Shown here: in pieces, positions 35,193-44,361 of the stretch
Numbering within the stretch: the first letter of the stretch is position 1
How the letters are laid out: each line of letters opens with the position of its first letter
NCBI RefSeq assembly: GCF_003751945.1
Contig: NZ_RJKL01000001.1
Location: forward strand, 6,076,001 to 6,140,000
Source: Couchioplanes caeruleus
GTDB lineage: Bacteria > Actinomycetota > Actinomycetes > Mycobacteriales > Micromonosporaceae
Direction: 5' to 3'
DNA: 64,000 nt
Translations under genes and position numbers: made by a program
The notes under the pieces: generated by a model
What the model was told of the DNA's origin: nothing
The model's database searches: none
Seen by the model: the letters and a program-made list of their open reading frames with translations, nothing else

Positions 35193-36695
35193 GTGACAGA
35201 CGACTCCCACGGCGCTCGGCGCGAGGGCGCCTCCCTTCCCGGGGGCGCCGGCGCGACGCCCGCGACCACGCCTCCCGGGGCAGTCGTCGACCAATCCGAG
35301 GCGACGGTGCCGCTGCAGCTCGGCAGGGGCGAAGAGCCGAGTCGGCAGGCGGCGGGCAGTGCAGCCGGCGGGATCGAGCCGGTCTCTACCGGCCAACCGG
35401 TCTCTACCGGCCAACCGGTCCCTACCGGCCAACCGGTCTCTACCGGCCAACCGGTCTCTACCGGCCAACCGGTCCCTACCGGCCAACCGGTCCCTACCGG
35501 CCAACCAGCAGGCAACGTCATGCCGGGATCGGGGCCGGCGGCTGCCCCGGCGAGCGCCGCTCCCGCCCATGACCCGGCTCGCCCCGGCGGCATTCCCCCT
35601 CAAAGCCCCTCCTACGGACCTTTCCACGGCGGTCCTCAAGAGGCATACCCCACATCGGGCGGCGCCGCTTGGAATGCTGCTCCCACCTCCGACGCTGGCC
35701 CCGCCGCGACTCCTACCTCTGGCACCGGGTTCGACCAGTACGGGCTCGATGTGGGCGGCTCGGGCTACTTCAGCCCCGATCCCGCCGCTCCAGGCATTTT
35801 CAATCCGAATGCCGCTCACGGCCAGGCGGGGAGCGCGTCCATCCCCGGAGGCGCGTCCATCCCCCGAGGCGCGTCCATCCCCGGAAGTCCGTTCATATCG
35901 GGAAGCTCGGCCATCCCTGGAAGCCCGGCAGCACCCGCGTCCGCCACTCCTTACCCGGCGGCCAGCCCGGCCATACCCGCCCAGGACCGCTTCGGCTTCG
36001 AAGCGAGCCCCGGCTATGGCAGCGGCCCTCGCATCGTGCCCACCCCGAAACAACCCCGGAGCCGCTTCGTCGTCCCGGCCCTCGCCGGCCTTGCCGCCGG
36101 TTTGCTGATCTTCGGTACGGGCGGCTGGTTCGTCGGCCGCACGACCGCCCCCCAACCTCAGCCCACCGGAACCGCTGCCTCCGCCCCCACCCCGACCCCC
36201 AGCGCTCAGGGGGTCTACGAGCAGAACCAGGTGGCGATCAATCAGCCGAAGTTCGCCGGCGCGCTGGCCCCCGTCGCGCAGGGCTGGCTCCCGCATCTCT
36301 CCGGCTGTTCCCGCAGCGGCGAGAACAGAGGCCCGACGCTGAACAAGGGCGAGAAGGCGCGCGTCCGCTGCGAGATGGATGCGATGAGTGTGATCTTCGT
36401 CGAGTACGCCAGCAGCGCCGACCGGGACAAGGCCCGGGTCGCGACGCTCGGGCAGAACGTCGACGCCCGCACGCTCACCCCGGGCGTCGGCCCGGCCGGC
36501 GAGCGGGCCACCCCGTCGGGGCGGTCCAACGGCAACTACGTCGAGTACGCATACAAGGTCGCGAACCGCACCGTGGCCGGAATCTGGTGGGACGACGCGT
36601 CCACTCCCGTGGCGGCGTACCTGCTCGCGTACTGGAAGGAAGGTACGGGCGAGAAGTGGGAGCCGATGCGCGACATCTGGGCCCGCTACGCCTGA
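35193..36695 (+). CDS. Single-pass membrane protein with Pro-rich cytoplasmic repeats
   Basis: The 500-residue protein has a long disordered N-terminal half rich in Pro, Gly, Ala and Ser, including seven PVSTGQ/PVPTGQ hexapeptides and SIPGGA-type repeats, then one membrane segment (VVPALAGLAAGLLIFGTGGWFVG) and a compact C-terminal domain of about 160 residues with two cysteines (LSGCSRSGENRGPTLNKGEKARVRCEM). By the positive-inside rule the C-terminal domain should be outside. I do not recognise the domain. GTG 35193 is chosen because a TAACCT -10 lies 8 nt upstream; an earlier in-frame GTG at 35148 is possible. It stands alone between two repeat-rich gaps. Confidence 0.75.
   Translation: MTDDSHGARREGASLPGGAGATPATTPPGAVVDQSEATVPLQLGRGEEPSRQAAGSAAGGIEPVSTGQPVSTGQPVPTGQPVSTGQPVSTGQPVPTGQPVPTGQPAGNVMPGSGPAAAPASAAPAHDPARPGGIPPQSPSYGPFHGGPQEAYPTSGGAAWNAAPTSDAGPAATPTSGTGFDQYGLDVGGSGYFSPDPAAPGIFNPNAAHGQAGSASIPGGASIPRGASIPGSPFISGSSAIPGSPAAPASATPYPAASPAIPAQDRFGFEASPGYGSGPRIVPTPKQPRSRFVVPALAGLAAGLLIFGTGGWFVGRTTAPQPQPTGTAASAPTPTPSAQGVYEQNQVAINQPKFAGALAPVAQGWLPHLSGCSRSGENRGPTLNKGEKARVRCEMDAMSVIFVEYASSADRDKARVATLGQNVDARTLTPGVGPAGERATPSGRSNGNYVEYAYKVANRTVAGIWWDDASTPVAAYLLAYWKEGTGEKWEPMRDIWARYA
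35379..35504 (+). repeat. Seven 18-bp in-frame repeats (PVSTGQ/PVPTGQ)
   Basis: Units of CCGGTCTCTACCGGCCAA or its CCCTACC variant follow one another without spacing. Copies differ by a single base, so expansion is recent. Confidence 0.95.
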
Positions 36696-38253
36696 CTCAT
36701 CCTGAGCCCGCTCGCTCGGCTGCGGCCGGGCGACTGCACGGCTGCGACGACTGCAGTGCGACTGCCGTGGTGCGCGGCCGTGATGTGACGGCCGTGGGTG
36801 ACGGCCGTGGGGTGACGGCGGTGATATGACGGCCGTGGTGCGACGGCCGTGGTGCGACGGCCGCGGTGCGGTAGCCGTCCGGCCACGCCGTGGAGGGCAA
36901 CCGTGCGTGACCTGGGCGGGTGTGGGCCTGTGCGGAACGTCCCGTCCACGGCCGAATCATGAGTCCTTGACCGAACCGGCTCTCGCGACCTAGCCTCGCG
37001 TTACACAAGGTTTGTACGACCATCGCAGGCTAAGCGCACAACATAGATCGCATTACTTTTCGGCATCACTTCCGGTCTTGGGACGGAGCGCCCGGCGACG
37101 CCATCGCTGTCAGCGCACCACTCCCGGCAGGGTGGCGTTCCCGGCGAGTCCATCGTCGGGGGGCGCTTCTCAGCCGGGGAAGGAACGCCCGGCGACGTTC
37201 TCGCCGCAGCGGACCGCTCTCCGGGATGAGCTCGGCGACGCCATCGCCGTGGCGGACGTCCCGGGGGAACCGGCCGCTCGGCGGCACCTCGCCGCGGCGG
37301 ACCGCACCCATCGGCGGGCGGCTCGTCCGGCGGGCATCACCGTCGTCGGCGTGCCCACCCGCCGGCCGGCGGTGAGCCTTATCGGCTACGACCAGACTGG
37401 CGGCGAACCGGCACCGCGGCGAGACCCTCGCCGCGACCGGCACGTCGGCGACATCATCGGCACAGGTCGGCACGACGGGCCATCGGCGCAAACCGAGGGC
37501 TCCGGAACGCCGGCGAACGGTTGGCCCCACACGGACCGGCGAGGTCCCCCGGACGGCACCGGTGAGCCGGACACCCGGCGCCCGGCGCTGCCCGGACGCC
37601 GCACCACCGGCAGCCCGCCGTCCACGACCCCGCAAACCGCGAGCAGCCCGCAGCCTGCGAGCAGCCCGCAAGCCGCAAGCCGCAAGCCACGCGAGCCGCT
37701 TGCCAGCCCCACAAGCTCGCAAGCAGCCTGCGCCGCAGGCCCCGCGAGCCATTCGGCCGGCACGCGAGCGGCAAGAGGTAGAGGCCGCATGCCACGCGGG
37801 CACCTGCCGGAGCCACCGCCCGAGGCGCCAAGCGGGCAGCCGATGAGGTCACCGGGATCGACGACGGGCGACCCTGGCAGCCCCACGGGCGACGCCAAGC
37901 GGCGCCGGCAGCCGATAGGCCGATGCCCCCTGCGATCAACAGCCTCCGGTCGCGCATCCCTGACGCACGAAGCCCGCAGGCGCAACAGGCCAGCGCGAAG
38001 CCCGCAGGCGCAACGCAAGAAGCAGGAAGCCCGGCAGGTTGGAGAGAAAGCACGGGCCGACCAGGCGCAACGCGAGAACGCAGGAAGCCCAACAAGCGCA
38101 CCGCAAAGAAAGCGAGCCGCTCCACGTCACCAAGCGAGACGCCCCCGCCGCCGACCGAGGCGCACCCCGGAGAATAGCGAGACGTACCCGAGCAACGGCA
38201 ACACAGAGAACCAAGCCGCAGACCCCTGCGGCGCCGAAGGGAGATTCGACGAG
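36696..38253 (+). other. 1.56-kb repeat-rich region and long leader upstream of rny
   Basis: No conserved gene is visible. From about 36765 to 36880 there are seven 13-14-bp units with the core GTGACGGCC. A good vegetative promoter follows (TTGACC 36967-36972, 18-nt spacer, TAGCCT 36991-36996), giving a predicted start near 37003 and a leader of about 1.25 kb. Around 37080-37460 are small hairpin units (for example GCGGCGAG-ACC-CTCGCCGC), and near 37620-38010 GCAAGCC and GAAGCCCGCAGGCGCAAC repeats. The rny frame stays open back to TTG 37012, but its third positions are not GC-biased, so I judge it noncoding. Confidence 0.5.
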
Positions 38254-39978
38254 ATGACGGCCCTGGTATGGGTGCTCATGGTGGCGGTCATCATCCTCGC
38301 CTCCGCGGTCATAACCGGCCTGATCTTCGGCGCCCGTGCCCTGCGCCGCCTCCAGGACAGCCGCTCCGCCGACCAGGAGAGCCGCGAGCGCACCCTCCAG
38401 CACGCCAAGGCCAAGGTCGACGACGCGAACGCGAAAGCCGCGTCCGTACGCGCGGAGGTCGCCGCCGCCAAGGCCGAGGCAACCGCCGCCCGGGCCGAGG
38501 CCCGGCGGGTTCTGGAGTCGGCGCACGCGGAGGCCGACACGATTCTCGAGCACGCGCACCGCCAGGCCGAATCCGACGCCGAGCAGGTCCGCACGGCCGC
38601 CCGGCGCAGCGGCGAGCGCGAGGTGGCGCTGCTCAACACCACGGCCAAGGAGCACGCCGCCGAGGTCGAGCGGCGGGCCGCCCGGATTGACGAGCGCGAG
38701 CGTCTGCACGCCGAGGAGGTCGAGCGGCTGGTGGAGCGGGAGCGGCGCCTGGCCACGATGGACACCGATCTGACCGCCCGGGAGGCCGCGCTCGGTGAGC
38801 GGGAGGCCGCGATCGCCGGCGTCGAGGAGCAGCGCCGCCGTGAGCTGGAGCGGATCGCGAGCCTGACCGCCGAGCAGGCCCGGGCCGAACTCGTCGAGAA
38901 CATCGAGGGGCAGGCCAAGCGGGAGGCCGCAATCCTCGTCCGCGACATCGAGACGGATGCGAAGCGCACCGCCGACACCCGAGCCCGGCACATCGTCGTG
39001 GACGCGATCCAGCGCATCGCCAGCGAGCAGACCGCGGAGAGCGTCGTCAGCGTGTTGCACCTGCCGAGCGACGAGATGAAGGGCCGCATCATCGGCCGCG
39101 AGGGCCGCAACATCCGGGCGTTCGAGTCGACCACCGGCGTCAACCTGATCATCGACGACACCCCCGAGGCGGTCCTGCTCTCCTGCTTCGACCCGGTCCG
39201 CCGCGAGGTCGGCCGGCTGACGCTGGAGAAGCTGGTGCTCGACGGCCGCATCCACCCGCACCGCATCGAGGAAGTCTTCGAGAGCGCGAAGAACGACGTG
39301 GACCGCCTCTGCGAGCGCGCCGCCGAGGAGGCCCTGGTGGACGTCGGCATCACCGACATCCATCCGGAGCTGGCGACGCTGCTGGGCCGGTTGCGCTACC
39401 GCACCAGCTACGGGCAGAACGTGCTCAAGCATCTCGTGGAGACCGCCCACATCGCCGGGATCATGGCCGCCGAGCTGGGCCTGGACGTGCCGACGATGAA
39501 GCGGTCCGCCTTCCTGCACGACATCGGCAAGGCGCTCACCCACGAGGTCGAGGGCAGCCACGCGCTGATCGGCGCGGATCTGGCCCGCAAGTACGGCGAG
39601 TCCGAGGACGTCGTCCACGCGATCGAGGCGCACCACAACGAGGTGCCGCCGCAGACCGTCGAGGCCGTGCTCACCCAGGCCGCGGACGCCTGCTCCGGCG
39701 GTCGCCCGGGTGCGCGCCGGGAAAGCCTGGAGGCGTACGTCAAGCGCCTGGAGCGCATCGAGGAGATCGCCGGCGGCAAGACGGGCGTGGACAAAGTCTT
39801 CGCCATGCAGGCGGGCCGCGAGATCCGCGTGATGGTCCGCCCGGAGGACGTGGACGACATCGCCGCCGCGGTGCTGGCCCGGGACGTGGCCAAGCAGATC
39901 GAGGAGGAATTGACCTACCCCGGCCAGATTCGGGTCACGGTCGTCCGCGAGTCGCGCGTCACGGAACTGGCCCGATAA
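38254..39978 (+). CDS. rny: Ribonuclease Y
   Basis: RNase Y is a membrane-anchored endoribonuclease that starts mRNA decay. The 574-residue protein has an N-terminal membrane segment (about 3-26), a long Ala/Glu/Arg-rich coiled coil, a KH RNA-binding domain with [16 protein letters not shown] from residue 277, and the HD catalytic domain with H422-D423 in HDIGK. Length and order match the family. ATG 38254 is chosen because the membrane anchor begins there and GGGAG lies upstream, although the frame remains open for 414 codons further. The nearest promoter I can see is 1.25 kb upstream. It is convergent with gluD across a strong hairpin. Confidence 0.95.
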   Translation: MTALVWVLMVAVIILASAVITGLIFGARALRRLQDSRSADQESRERTLQHAKAKVDDANAKAASVRAEVAAAKAEATAARAEARRVLESAHAEADTILEHAHRQAESDAEQVRTAARRSGEREVALLNTTAKEHAAEVERRAARIDERERLHAEEVERLVERERRLATMDTDLTAREAALGEREAAIAGVEEQRRRELERIASLTAEQARAELVENIEGQAKREAAILVRDIETDAKRTADTRARHIVVDAIQRIASEQTAESVVSVLHLPSDEMKGRIIGREGRNIRAFESTTGVNLIIDDTPEAVLLSCFDPVRREVGRLTLEKLVLDGRIHPHRIEEVFESAKNDVDRLCERAAEEALVDVGITDIHPELATLLGRLRYRTSYGQNVLKHLVETAHIAGIMAAELGLDVPTMKRSAFLHDIGKALTHEVEGSHALIGADLARKYGESEDVVHAIEAHHNEVPPQTVEAVLTQAADACSGGRPGARRESLEAYVKRLERIEEIAGGKTGVDKVFAMQAGREIRVMVRPEDVDDIAAAVLARDVAKQIEEELTYPGQIRVTVVRESRVTELAR

Positions 39979-40044
39979 AGATCAAGATCTGGATGTCGTG
40001 GCCGGGTGGTGGGTGCGGACCGTCGCTCACGCCGAGGCCGGGTC

Positions 40045-40084
40045 CGGGGATCCAGGAGCCTGGCGGCTCCTGAACGGATCCCCG
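40045..40084. terminator. Bidirectional terminator between rny and gluD
   Basis: CGGGGATCC (40045-40053) pairs with GGATCCCCG (40076-40084), and AGGAGCC pairs with GGCTCCT inside it around a TGGC loop, with a 4-nt bulge. Placed between convergent genes. Confidence 0.8.
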
Positions 40085-40113
40085 AACCCTTCATTCTGCG
40101 TGAGTGGAGACGC

Positions 40114-41019
40114 TCAACCCTGAGGCTCGCCCACGCCACCGACGGTGGCCGCGGGCGCGCTGGCGCCCGCAGCGTCGCCGGCGGCGACGACGCGGGGTGC
40201 CTTGCCGGTGCGCCGGGTCCGGCGCTCCAGCACCCCGGCGAAGAACGTCAGCGTCGCGTTCAGCAGGATGTACAGCACCGCCGCGACGATGGCCGCGGCC
40301 ACGATGTTGCCGAAGTTGGCGCCGAGCGTGTTGACGCCGTTCTGCAGCAGCTCGGTGTAGCCGATGATGTAGCCGAGCGCCGTGTCCTTCACCAGGACGA
40401 CGAGCTGGCTCACGATCACCGGCAGCATCGCGCGTGCCGCCTGCGGGATCAGGATGTCGGCCATCACCTGGTGCTTGCGCATGCCGATCGCGTACGCGGC
40501 CTCACTCTGGCCGCGTGGCACGGCGTGGATGCCGGCGCGGAACGCCTCCGCCAGCACGGAGCCGTTGTAGAGGGTGAGACCGGCGACGACCGCCCAGAAC
40601 GGCGGCATCGGCTCCTCGGTGATGAAGGGGATGCCGTAGAAGATGAAGAAGATCATGAGCAGCAGCGGTACGGCGCGGAAGAACTCCACCACCGCACCGG
40701 CCGGAATCCGCAGCCACCAGTGGTCCGAGAGCCGCCCCACGGAGAAGACCAGGCCGAAGACGAGCGACAGCACCATGGCGACCGCGGCCGCGCTGATCGT
40801 CGACCACAGGCCCGGCAGGATGTAGTCGGTCCAGGTGGAGGCCTCGAGGAAGGGGCGCCACAGCGCGCCGTCCCACTGGTTCTTCTCGTCGAACTTGCGG
40901 TAGATCCACCACAGCGCCGCCGCGAGGGCGACACCGAAGACGGCGGTGAGCACGATGTTGCGGGCCTTCGCCCGCGGCCCCGGGTGGTCGTAGAGGACAG
41001 CGTCGGTGTTGCTGCTCAC
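40114..41019 (-). CDS. gluD: Glutamate ABC transporter permease GluD
   Basis: This is one of two permease subunits of a polar amino-acid importer. The 301-residue protein has the HisM-type membrane core (WSTISAAAVAMVLSLVFGLVFSV, FFRAVPLLLMIFFIFYGIPF) and the EAA coupling loop EAFRAGIHAVPRGQSEAAYAIGMRKHQVMADILIPQAAR in consecutive pieces, plus a hydrophilic C-terminal tail. It starts at GTG 41019, overlapping the gluC stop by 4 bp. It is the last gene of gluABCD. Glutamate specificity is inferred from synteny with corynebacterial and streptomycete gluABCD. Confidence 0.92.
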   Translation of the reverse strand: MSSNTDAVLYDHPGPRAKARNIVLTAVFGVALAAALWWIYRKFDEKNQWDGALWRPFLEASTWTDYILPGLWSTISAAAVAMVLSLVFGLVFSVGRLSDHWWLRIPAGAVVEFFRAVPLLLMIFFIFYGIPFITEEPMPPFWAVVAGLTLYNGSVLAEAFRAGIHAVPRGQSEAAYAIGMRKHQVMADILIPQAARAMLPVIVSQLVVLVKDTALGYIIGYTELLQNGVNTLGANFGNIVAAAIVAAVLYILLNATLTFFAGVLERRTRRTGKAPRVVAAGDAAGASAPAATVGGVGEPQG

Positions 41020-41693
41020 CGCTTCACCGCCAGTCGGTTGGCCAGCCAGCCGAAGAGGTAGCCGGTGGGGATGAGGACAGCGGCGAAGGTGCCGGCGAAC
41101 ACGAGGAAGATCGGGATGACCGCGTCGCCGTTCGCGTTGATCAGGTCCTTCATGGCGCTCGACGACTCCATGAGGCCGATCGTGCCGACGATCGTGGAGT
41201 TCTTCGCCAGCGCGATGAAGATGCTGCCCAGCGGGGCGATCACGGCCCGCCCCGCCTGCGGCAGGATGACGATCCGCAGGGTCTGGAAGAACGACATGCC
41301 GATGGCGCGGGCGGCCTCGGCCTGTCCGGCCGGCACCGTGTTGATGCCGGAGCGGATCGCCTCGCACACGAACGCCGCGGTGTAGACGGAGAGGCCGACG
41401 ACACCGAGCCAGTAGTTGTTGAGGATGAGGTCGTCGGACAGCGACACGCGCAGCGCCGAGTACAGACCGAAGTAACAGAAGAAGACGATCAACGTCAGCG
41501 GCGTGTTCCGGAAGATGTTGACCCAGGCCGTACCGACGCCGCGCAGCACCGGGACCGGCGAGACCCGCATCGCGGCCAGCACCAGGCCGAGCACCACGGA
41601 GCAGACGGTCGCGGCCGCGGTGAGTTTCAGGATCCAGAGGAACCCGGTGAGGTACGTGTCGATGTTGGTGGGATCGGAGAAGACGTCCATCAC
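41016..41693 (-). CDS. gluC: Glutamate ABC transporter permease GluC
   Basis: The 225-residue permease has about five membrane segments, the FRNTPLTLIVFFCYFGLY block typical of HisM-type permeases, and the EAA loop EAIRSGINTVPAGQAEAARAIGMSFFQTLRIVILPQA in consecutive pieces that contacts the ATPase GluA. It pairs with GluD to form the channel. The start could be GTG 41693 or the adjacent ATG 41690; a GAGGA site lies upstream. It is separated from gluB by 259 bp that hold a 14-bp hairpin and five 33-bp repeats, so its expression may be set lower than that of the binding protein. Confidence 0.92.
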   Translation of the reverse strand: MMDVFSDPTNIDTYLTGFLWILKLTAAATVCSVVLGLVLAAMRVSPVPVLRGVGTAWVNIFRNTPLTLIVFFCYFGLYSALRVSLSDDLILNNYWLGVVGLSVYTAAFVCEAIRSGINTVPAGQAEAARAIGMSFFQTLRIVILPQAGRAVIAPLGSIFIALAKNSTIVGTIGLMESSSAMKDLINANGDAVIPIFLVFAGTFAAVLIPTGYLFGWLANRLAVKR

Positions 41694-41707
41694 CCTCGCT
41701 TCCTCGC

Positions 41708-41872
41708 GACGCCGAAGGAACAGAACAGGCGCCGGGCAGCGACGCCGAGGGACAACAGGCTCCGCCTCACAGCGGCGCCGGAGAACAACAGGCTCCGCCC
41801 GGAGGCGGCGCCGAGGTGCAGCAGGCTCCGCGCGGAGGCGACGCCGAAGAAAAGATCAGGCGCCGCGGAGGG
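41708..41872. repeat. Five 33-bp tandem repeats between gluB and gluC
   Basis: Units begin at 41708, 41741, 41774, 41807 and 41840 and share GACGCCGA at the start and CAACAGGCTCCGC in the middle. The array lies just upstream of the gluC ribosome-binding site on the transcribed strand. Confidence 0.88.
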
Positions 41873-41905
41873 CGCCGGGTGGAGCGGGCGGATCGGCCCG
41901 GAACG

Positions 41906-41941
41906 GCGGGCGGGGCCGGCAGTCACACCGGCCCCGCCCGC
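41906..41941 (-). terminator. Intercistronic hairpin (attenuator) after gluB
   Basis: A perfect 14-bp stem (GCGGGCGGGGCCGG and its complement) with an 8-nt loop starts 12 nt after the gluB stop. No T-run follows, so partial termination or 3'-end protection of gluAB mRNA is more likely than full termination. Confidence 0.8.
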
Positions 41942-41952
41942 GTCGCGGTTGC

Positions 41953-42807
41953 TTAGCTGCAGTTGGTCAGCTTGGTGACGTCGAGCTGGGGCGCGGCCTG
42001 GCCGCTCTTGCCGAGCGTGCTGTCCCAGGCGGCCTTGTACGAGCCGTCGGTCGCCGCGGCCTTCAAGATCTCGTTGATCTTCTCGCAGCCCTCTTTGTCG
42101 GTCTTCTTCAGGCCGATGCCGTACGGCTCGTCGCTGAACTTCTTGCCGACCACCTTGAACTTGCCGGTGTACTGCTCCTGGGCGGCGTACCCGGCGAGGA
42201 TGATGTCGTCGGTGGTGACCGCGTCCACGGAACCGTCGGACAGCGCCTGCACGCACTTCGAGTACGAGTCGAACTGCTGGAGCTGGGCGTCCTTGTACTC
42301 GGTCTGGATCCGCTTGGCCGGCGTGGAGCCGGAGACGGAACAGACCTTCTTGCCCTTCAGCGCCTCGGGACCGGTGATCGTCGAGGCGGTGGGCACGAGC
42401 AGGTCCTGACCGGCCACGTAGTACGGCCCGCCGAAGTTGACGGCCTTCTTGCGCTCGTCGGTGATCGTGTAGGTCGCCACGACGATGTCGACCTGGCCCT
42501 GCTGGATGAACGGCTCGCGGTTCGACGACACCGTGGTCTTGTACTCGATGCCGGTTTCCGGGACGCCGAGGCCCTTGGCGATGATCTTCGCGATCTCGAC
42601 GTCGAAGCCGGTGTAGGTGCCACCGGTCTGCAGGCCGAGACCGGGCTGGTCCGCCTTGACGCCGACGACGAGCTTCTTGTCGCTGCTCGCCTTGCCCACG
42701 ATGCCGCTGGCCTTACCCGAACCGCTGTCGTCGCTCCCGCCGCACGCTGCCGCGGCCATCGCCAGGGCGAAGGCCCCGGCCACGGCCGTCAATCGGGTGA
42801 TGCGCAT
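41953..42807 (-). CDS. gluB: Glutamate ABC transporter substrate-binding lipoprotein GluB
   Basis: The 284-residue protein has a signal peptide ending in a lipobox-like MAAAAC followed by GGSDDSGSGK, so it should be lipid-anchored outside the membrane. The mature part is a family 3 solute-binding protein: LVVGVKADQPGLG, GFDVEIAKIIAKGLG, FIQQGQVDIVVATYTITDERK, VTTDDIILAGYA and YGIGLKKTDKEGCEKIN. ATG 42807 is preferred over upstream starts because AGGAGG lies 9 nt before it and the lipoprotein signal then has normal length. It delivers glutamate to GluCD. Confidence 0.93.
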   Translation of the reverse strand: MRITRLTAVAGAFALAMAAAACGGSDDSGSGKASGIVGKASSDKKLVVGVKADQPGLGLQTGGTYTGFDVEIAKIIAKGLGVPETGIEYKTTVSSNREPFIQQGQVDIVVATYTITDERKKAVNFGGPYYVAGQDLLVPTASTITGPEALKGKKVCSVSGSTPAKRIQTEYKDAQLQQFDSYSKCVQALSDGSVDAVTTDDIILAGYAAQEQYTGKFKVVGKKFSDEPYGIGLKKTDKEGCEKINEILKAAATDGSYKAAWDSTLGKSGQAAPQLDVTKLTNCS

Positions 42808-42861
42808 CGTCACGTTCCTCCTACTGGAAACACACAACAAATGATGTCCTCGATGGACGTG

Positions 42862-43608
42862 TCAGTGGGTCAGGATCTTAGAGAGGAAGTCCTTGGCGCG
42901 ATCACTCTTCGGGTTCTCGAAGAAGTCGGCCGGAGTGGACTGCTCGACGAGCTGACCGTCGGCCATGAAGACGACACGGTCGGCGGCGTGCCGGGCGAAG
43001 CCCATCTCGTGGGTCACCACGACCATGGTCATGCCCTCCTTGGCGAGCGACGTCATGACGTCGAGGACCTCGCCGACCATCTCGGGGTCGAGGGCGCTCG
43101 TCGGCTCGTCGAAGAGTAGGGCCTTGGGCTGCATGGCCAGGGCCCGCGCGATCGCGACACGCTGCTGTTGTCCGCCGGAGAGCTGAGCAGGGTACTTCTC
43201 CGCCTGGCTCGCGATGCCGACGCGGTCCAGCAGCTTCATCGCGCGGTCGCGGACGGCCGTGGGCTTCTCTTTCCGGACCTTGATCGGACCCAGCATGACG
43301 TTCTCGAGGATCGTCTTGTGCGCGAAGAGGTTGAAGGACTGGAAGACCATGCCGACCTCGCTGCGCAGCCGCGCCAGGGCCTTGCCCTCGGCCGGCAACT
43401 CCTTGCCGTCGAAGGTGATCGTGCCGGAGTTGATCGGCTCGAGGCGGTTGATCGCACGGCACAGCGTCGACTTGCCCGACCCCGATGGTCCGATCACGAC
43501 GACCACCTCGCCGCGGTCCACGGAGAGGCTGACATCCTGCAGGACGTGCAACGGGCCGAAGTACTTGTTGACGTGCTCGAGGACGATGAGAGGCTCACTC
43601 GTCGTCAC
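42862..43608 (-). CDS. gluA: Glutamate ABC transporter ATP-binding protein GluA
   Basis: The 248-residue ATPase has Walker A GPSGSGKS (40-47), the Q-loop region [14 protein letters not shown], the signature [16 protein letters not shown], Walker [13 protein letters not shown] and the switch histidine in [10 protein letters not shown]. It drives the GluBCD importer and is the first gene of the operon. The promoter must lie in the 131-bp gap shared with the divergent hypothetical gene. The start at GTG 43608 gives the usual N-terminus. Confidence 0.95.
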   Translation of the reverse strand: MTTSEPLIVLEHVNKYFGPLHVLQDVSLSVDRGEVVVVIGPSGSGKSTLCRAINRLEPINSGTITFDGKELPAEGKALARLRSEVGMVFQSFNLFAHKTILENVMLGPIKVRKEKPTAVRDRAMKLLDRVGIASQAEKYPAQLSGGQQQRVAIARALAMQPKALLFDEPTSALDPEMVGEVLDVMTSLAKEGMTMVVVTHEMGFARHAADRVVFMADGQLVEQSTPADFFENPKSDRAKDFLSKILTH

Positions 43609-43739
43609 CGTCTGACCACCGTCCCGTCGTTGGGTTCACTCGGATGGGGCCACTCTAGGGGGGCGGGGGTATCGGATCACGCCGAGAATGGTCACGGAGC
43701 AGTAACACCGGGGGCAAATGCGTCGAAAGGTTGTCCACG

Positions 43740-44234
43740 ATGAGCGGTATGGGAGATGCCGATGGGGCAGATGGCCTCTGGAATTGGTGCGTTCGGGCAT
43801 CCCTGGAGGCCCAGCATGTCCGACATGCCGTATCGGGCGCCTTGCAGCGACCGGTGGCAACCCTGGACGCCCCGGCCGAAGGCGCGGTGCTGTGTGACGT
43901 CTGGCACGTCGGCGGCGACTTCCCGACGATGATCGATTGCTACCTCGCGCCCGGCGATCTCCCGGAGGCGACGATCGCCAGCGCCGTCGCGGTCCGGCTC
44001 GGCGCCGACCTGCTGCTGCCGGACGACACCCTCAACCCCACCCGCTACGTGCTGGCCGAGCCCGACGGGACGCTGCGGGCGGTGCATGTCGACGAGACCG
44101 AGACCGATGACGGTACGGAGCGCCGCCACGTGCGCCCCTGCACCGGCGCCGACCCGGCGTGCGCCGCCGGCCCCGGTTGCTCGCGCTCCCTGTGGAAGCC
44201 CCGGCCGTCACCCGAACGCCCCGCGGCCGCATGA
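43740..44234 (+). CDS. Conserved-looking hypothetical protein
   Basis: The 164-residue protein is not recognised. It is acidic, with blocks [48 protein letters not shown] and [20 protein letters not shown], and a C-terminal part with a small cluster of four cysteines ([14 protein letters not shown]), which might bind a metal. Third codon positions are strongly GC-biased, so it is a real gene. ATG 43740 has AAAGG 9 nt upstream. It is divergent from gluA and precedes miaB. Its stop codon lies in the first unit of a 30-bp array that fills the gap to the miaB promoter. Confidence 0.65.
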   Translation: MSGMGDADGADGLWNWCVRASLEAQHVRHAVSGALQRPVATLDAPAEGAVLCDVWHVGGDFPTMIDCYLAPGDLPEATIASAVAVRLGADLLLPDDTLNPTRYVLAEPDGTLRAVHVDETETDDGTERRHVRPCTGADPACAAGPGCSRSLWKPRPSPERPAAA

Positions 44235-44343
44235 GGCGCCGGGATCACCGCGCGGGCCGCATAAGGCACCGGGATCACCGCGCGGGCCGCATAAGGCGCC
44301 AAGACCACCCCGCGGCCGCGTAGGGCCCCGGGGCCGCGGGGGA
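44225..44343 (+). repeat. 30-bp array repeating the stop codon before miaB
   Basis: Units start at 44225, 44255, 44285 and 44314. Each begins GGCCGC followed by a stop triplet: TGA (the real stop, 44232), TAA (44262), TAA (44292), and TAG (44321). The second and third are in frame with the gene; the fourth is shifted by one base. Confidence 0.9.
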
Positions 44344-44361
44344 CTACCCTGGTCAATTGCC

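Noticed and set aside
37012..38253. 414-codon N-terminal extension of RNase Y from TTG 37012
   Set aside because: Third codon positions are not GC-biased, the content is low complexity and basic, and the membrane anchor that normally begins RNase Y starts at ATG 38254.
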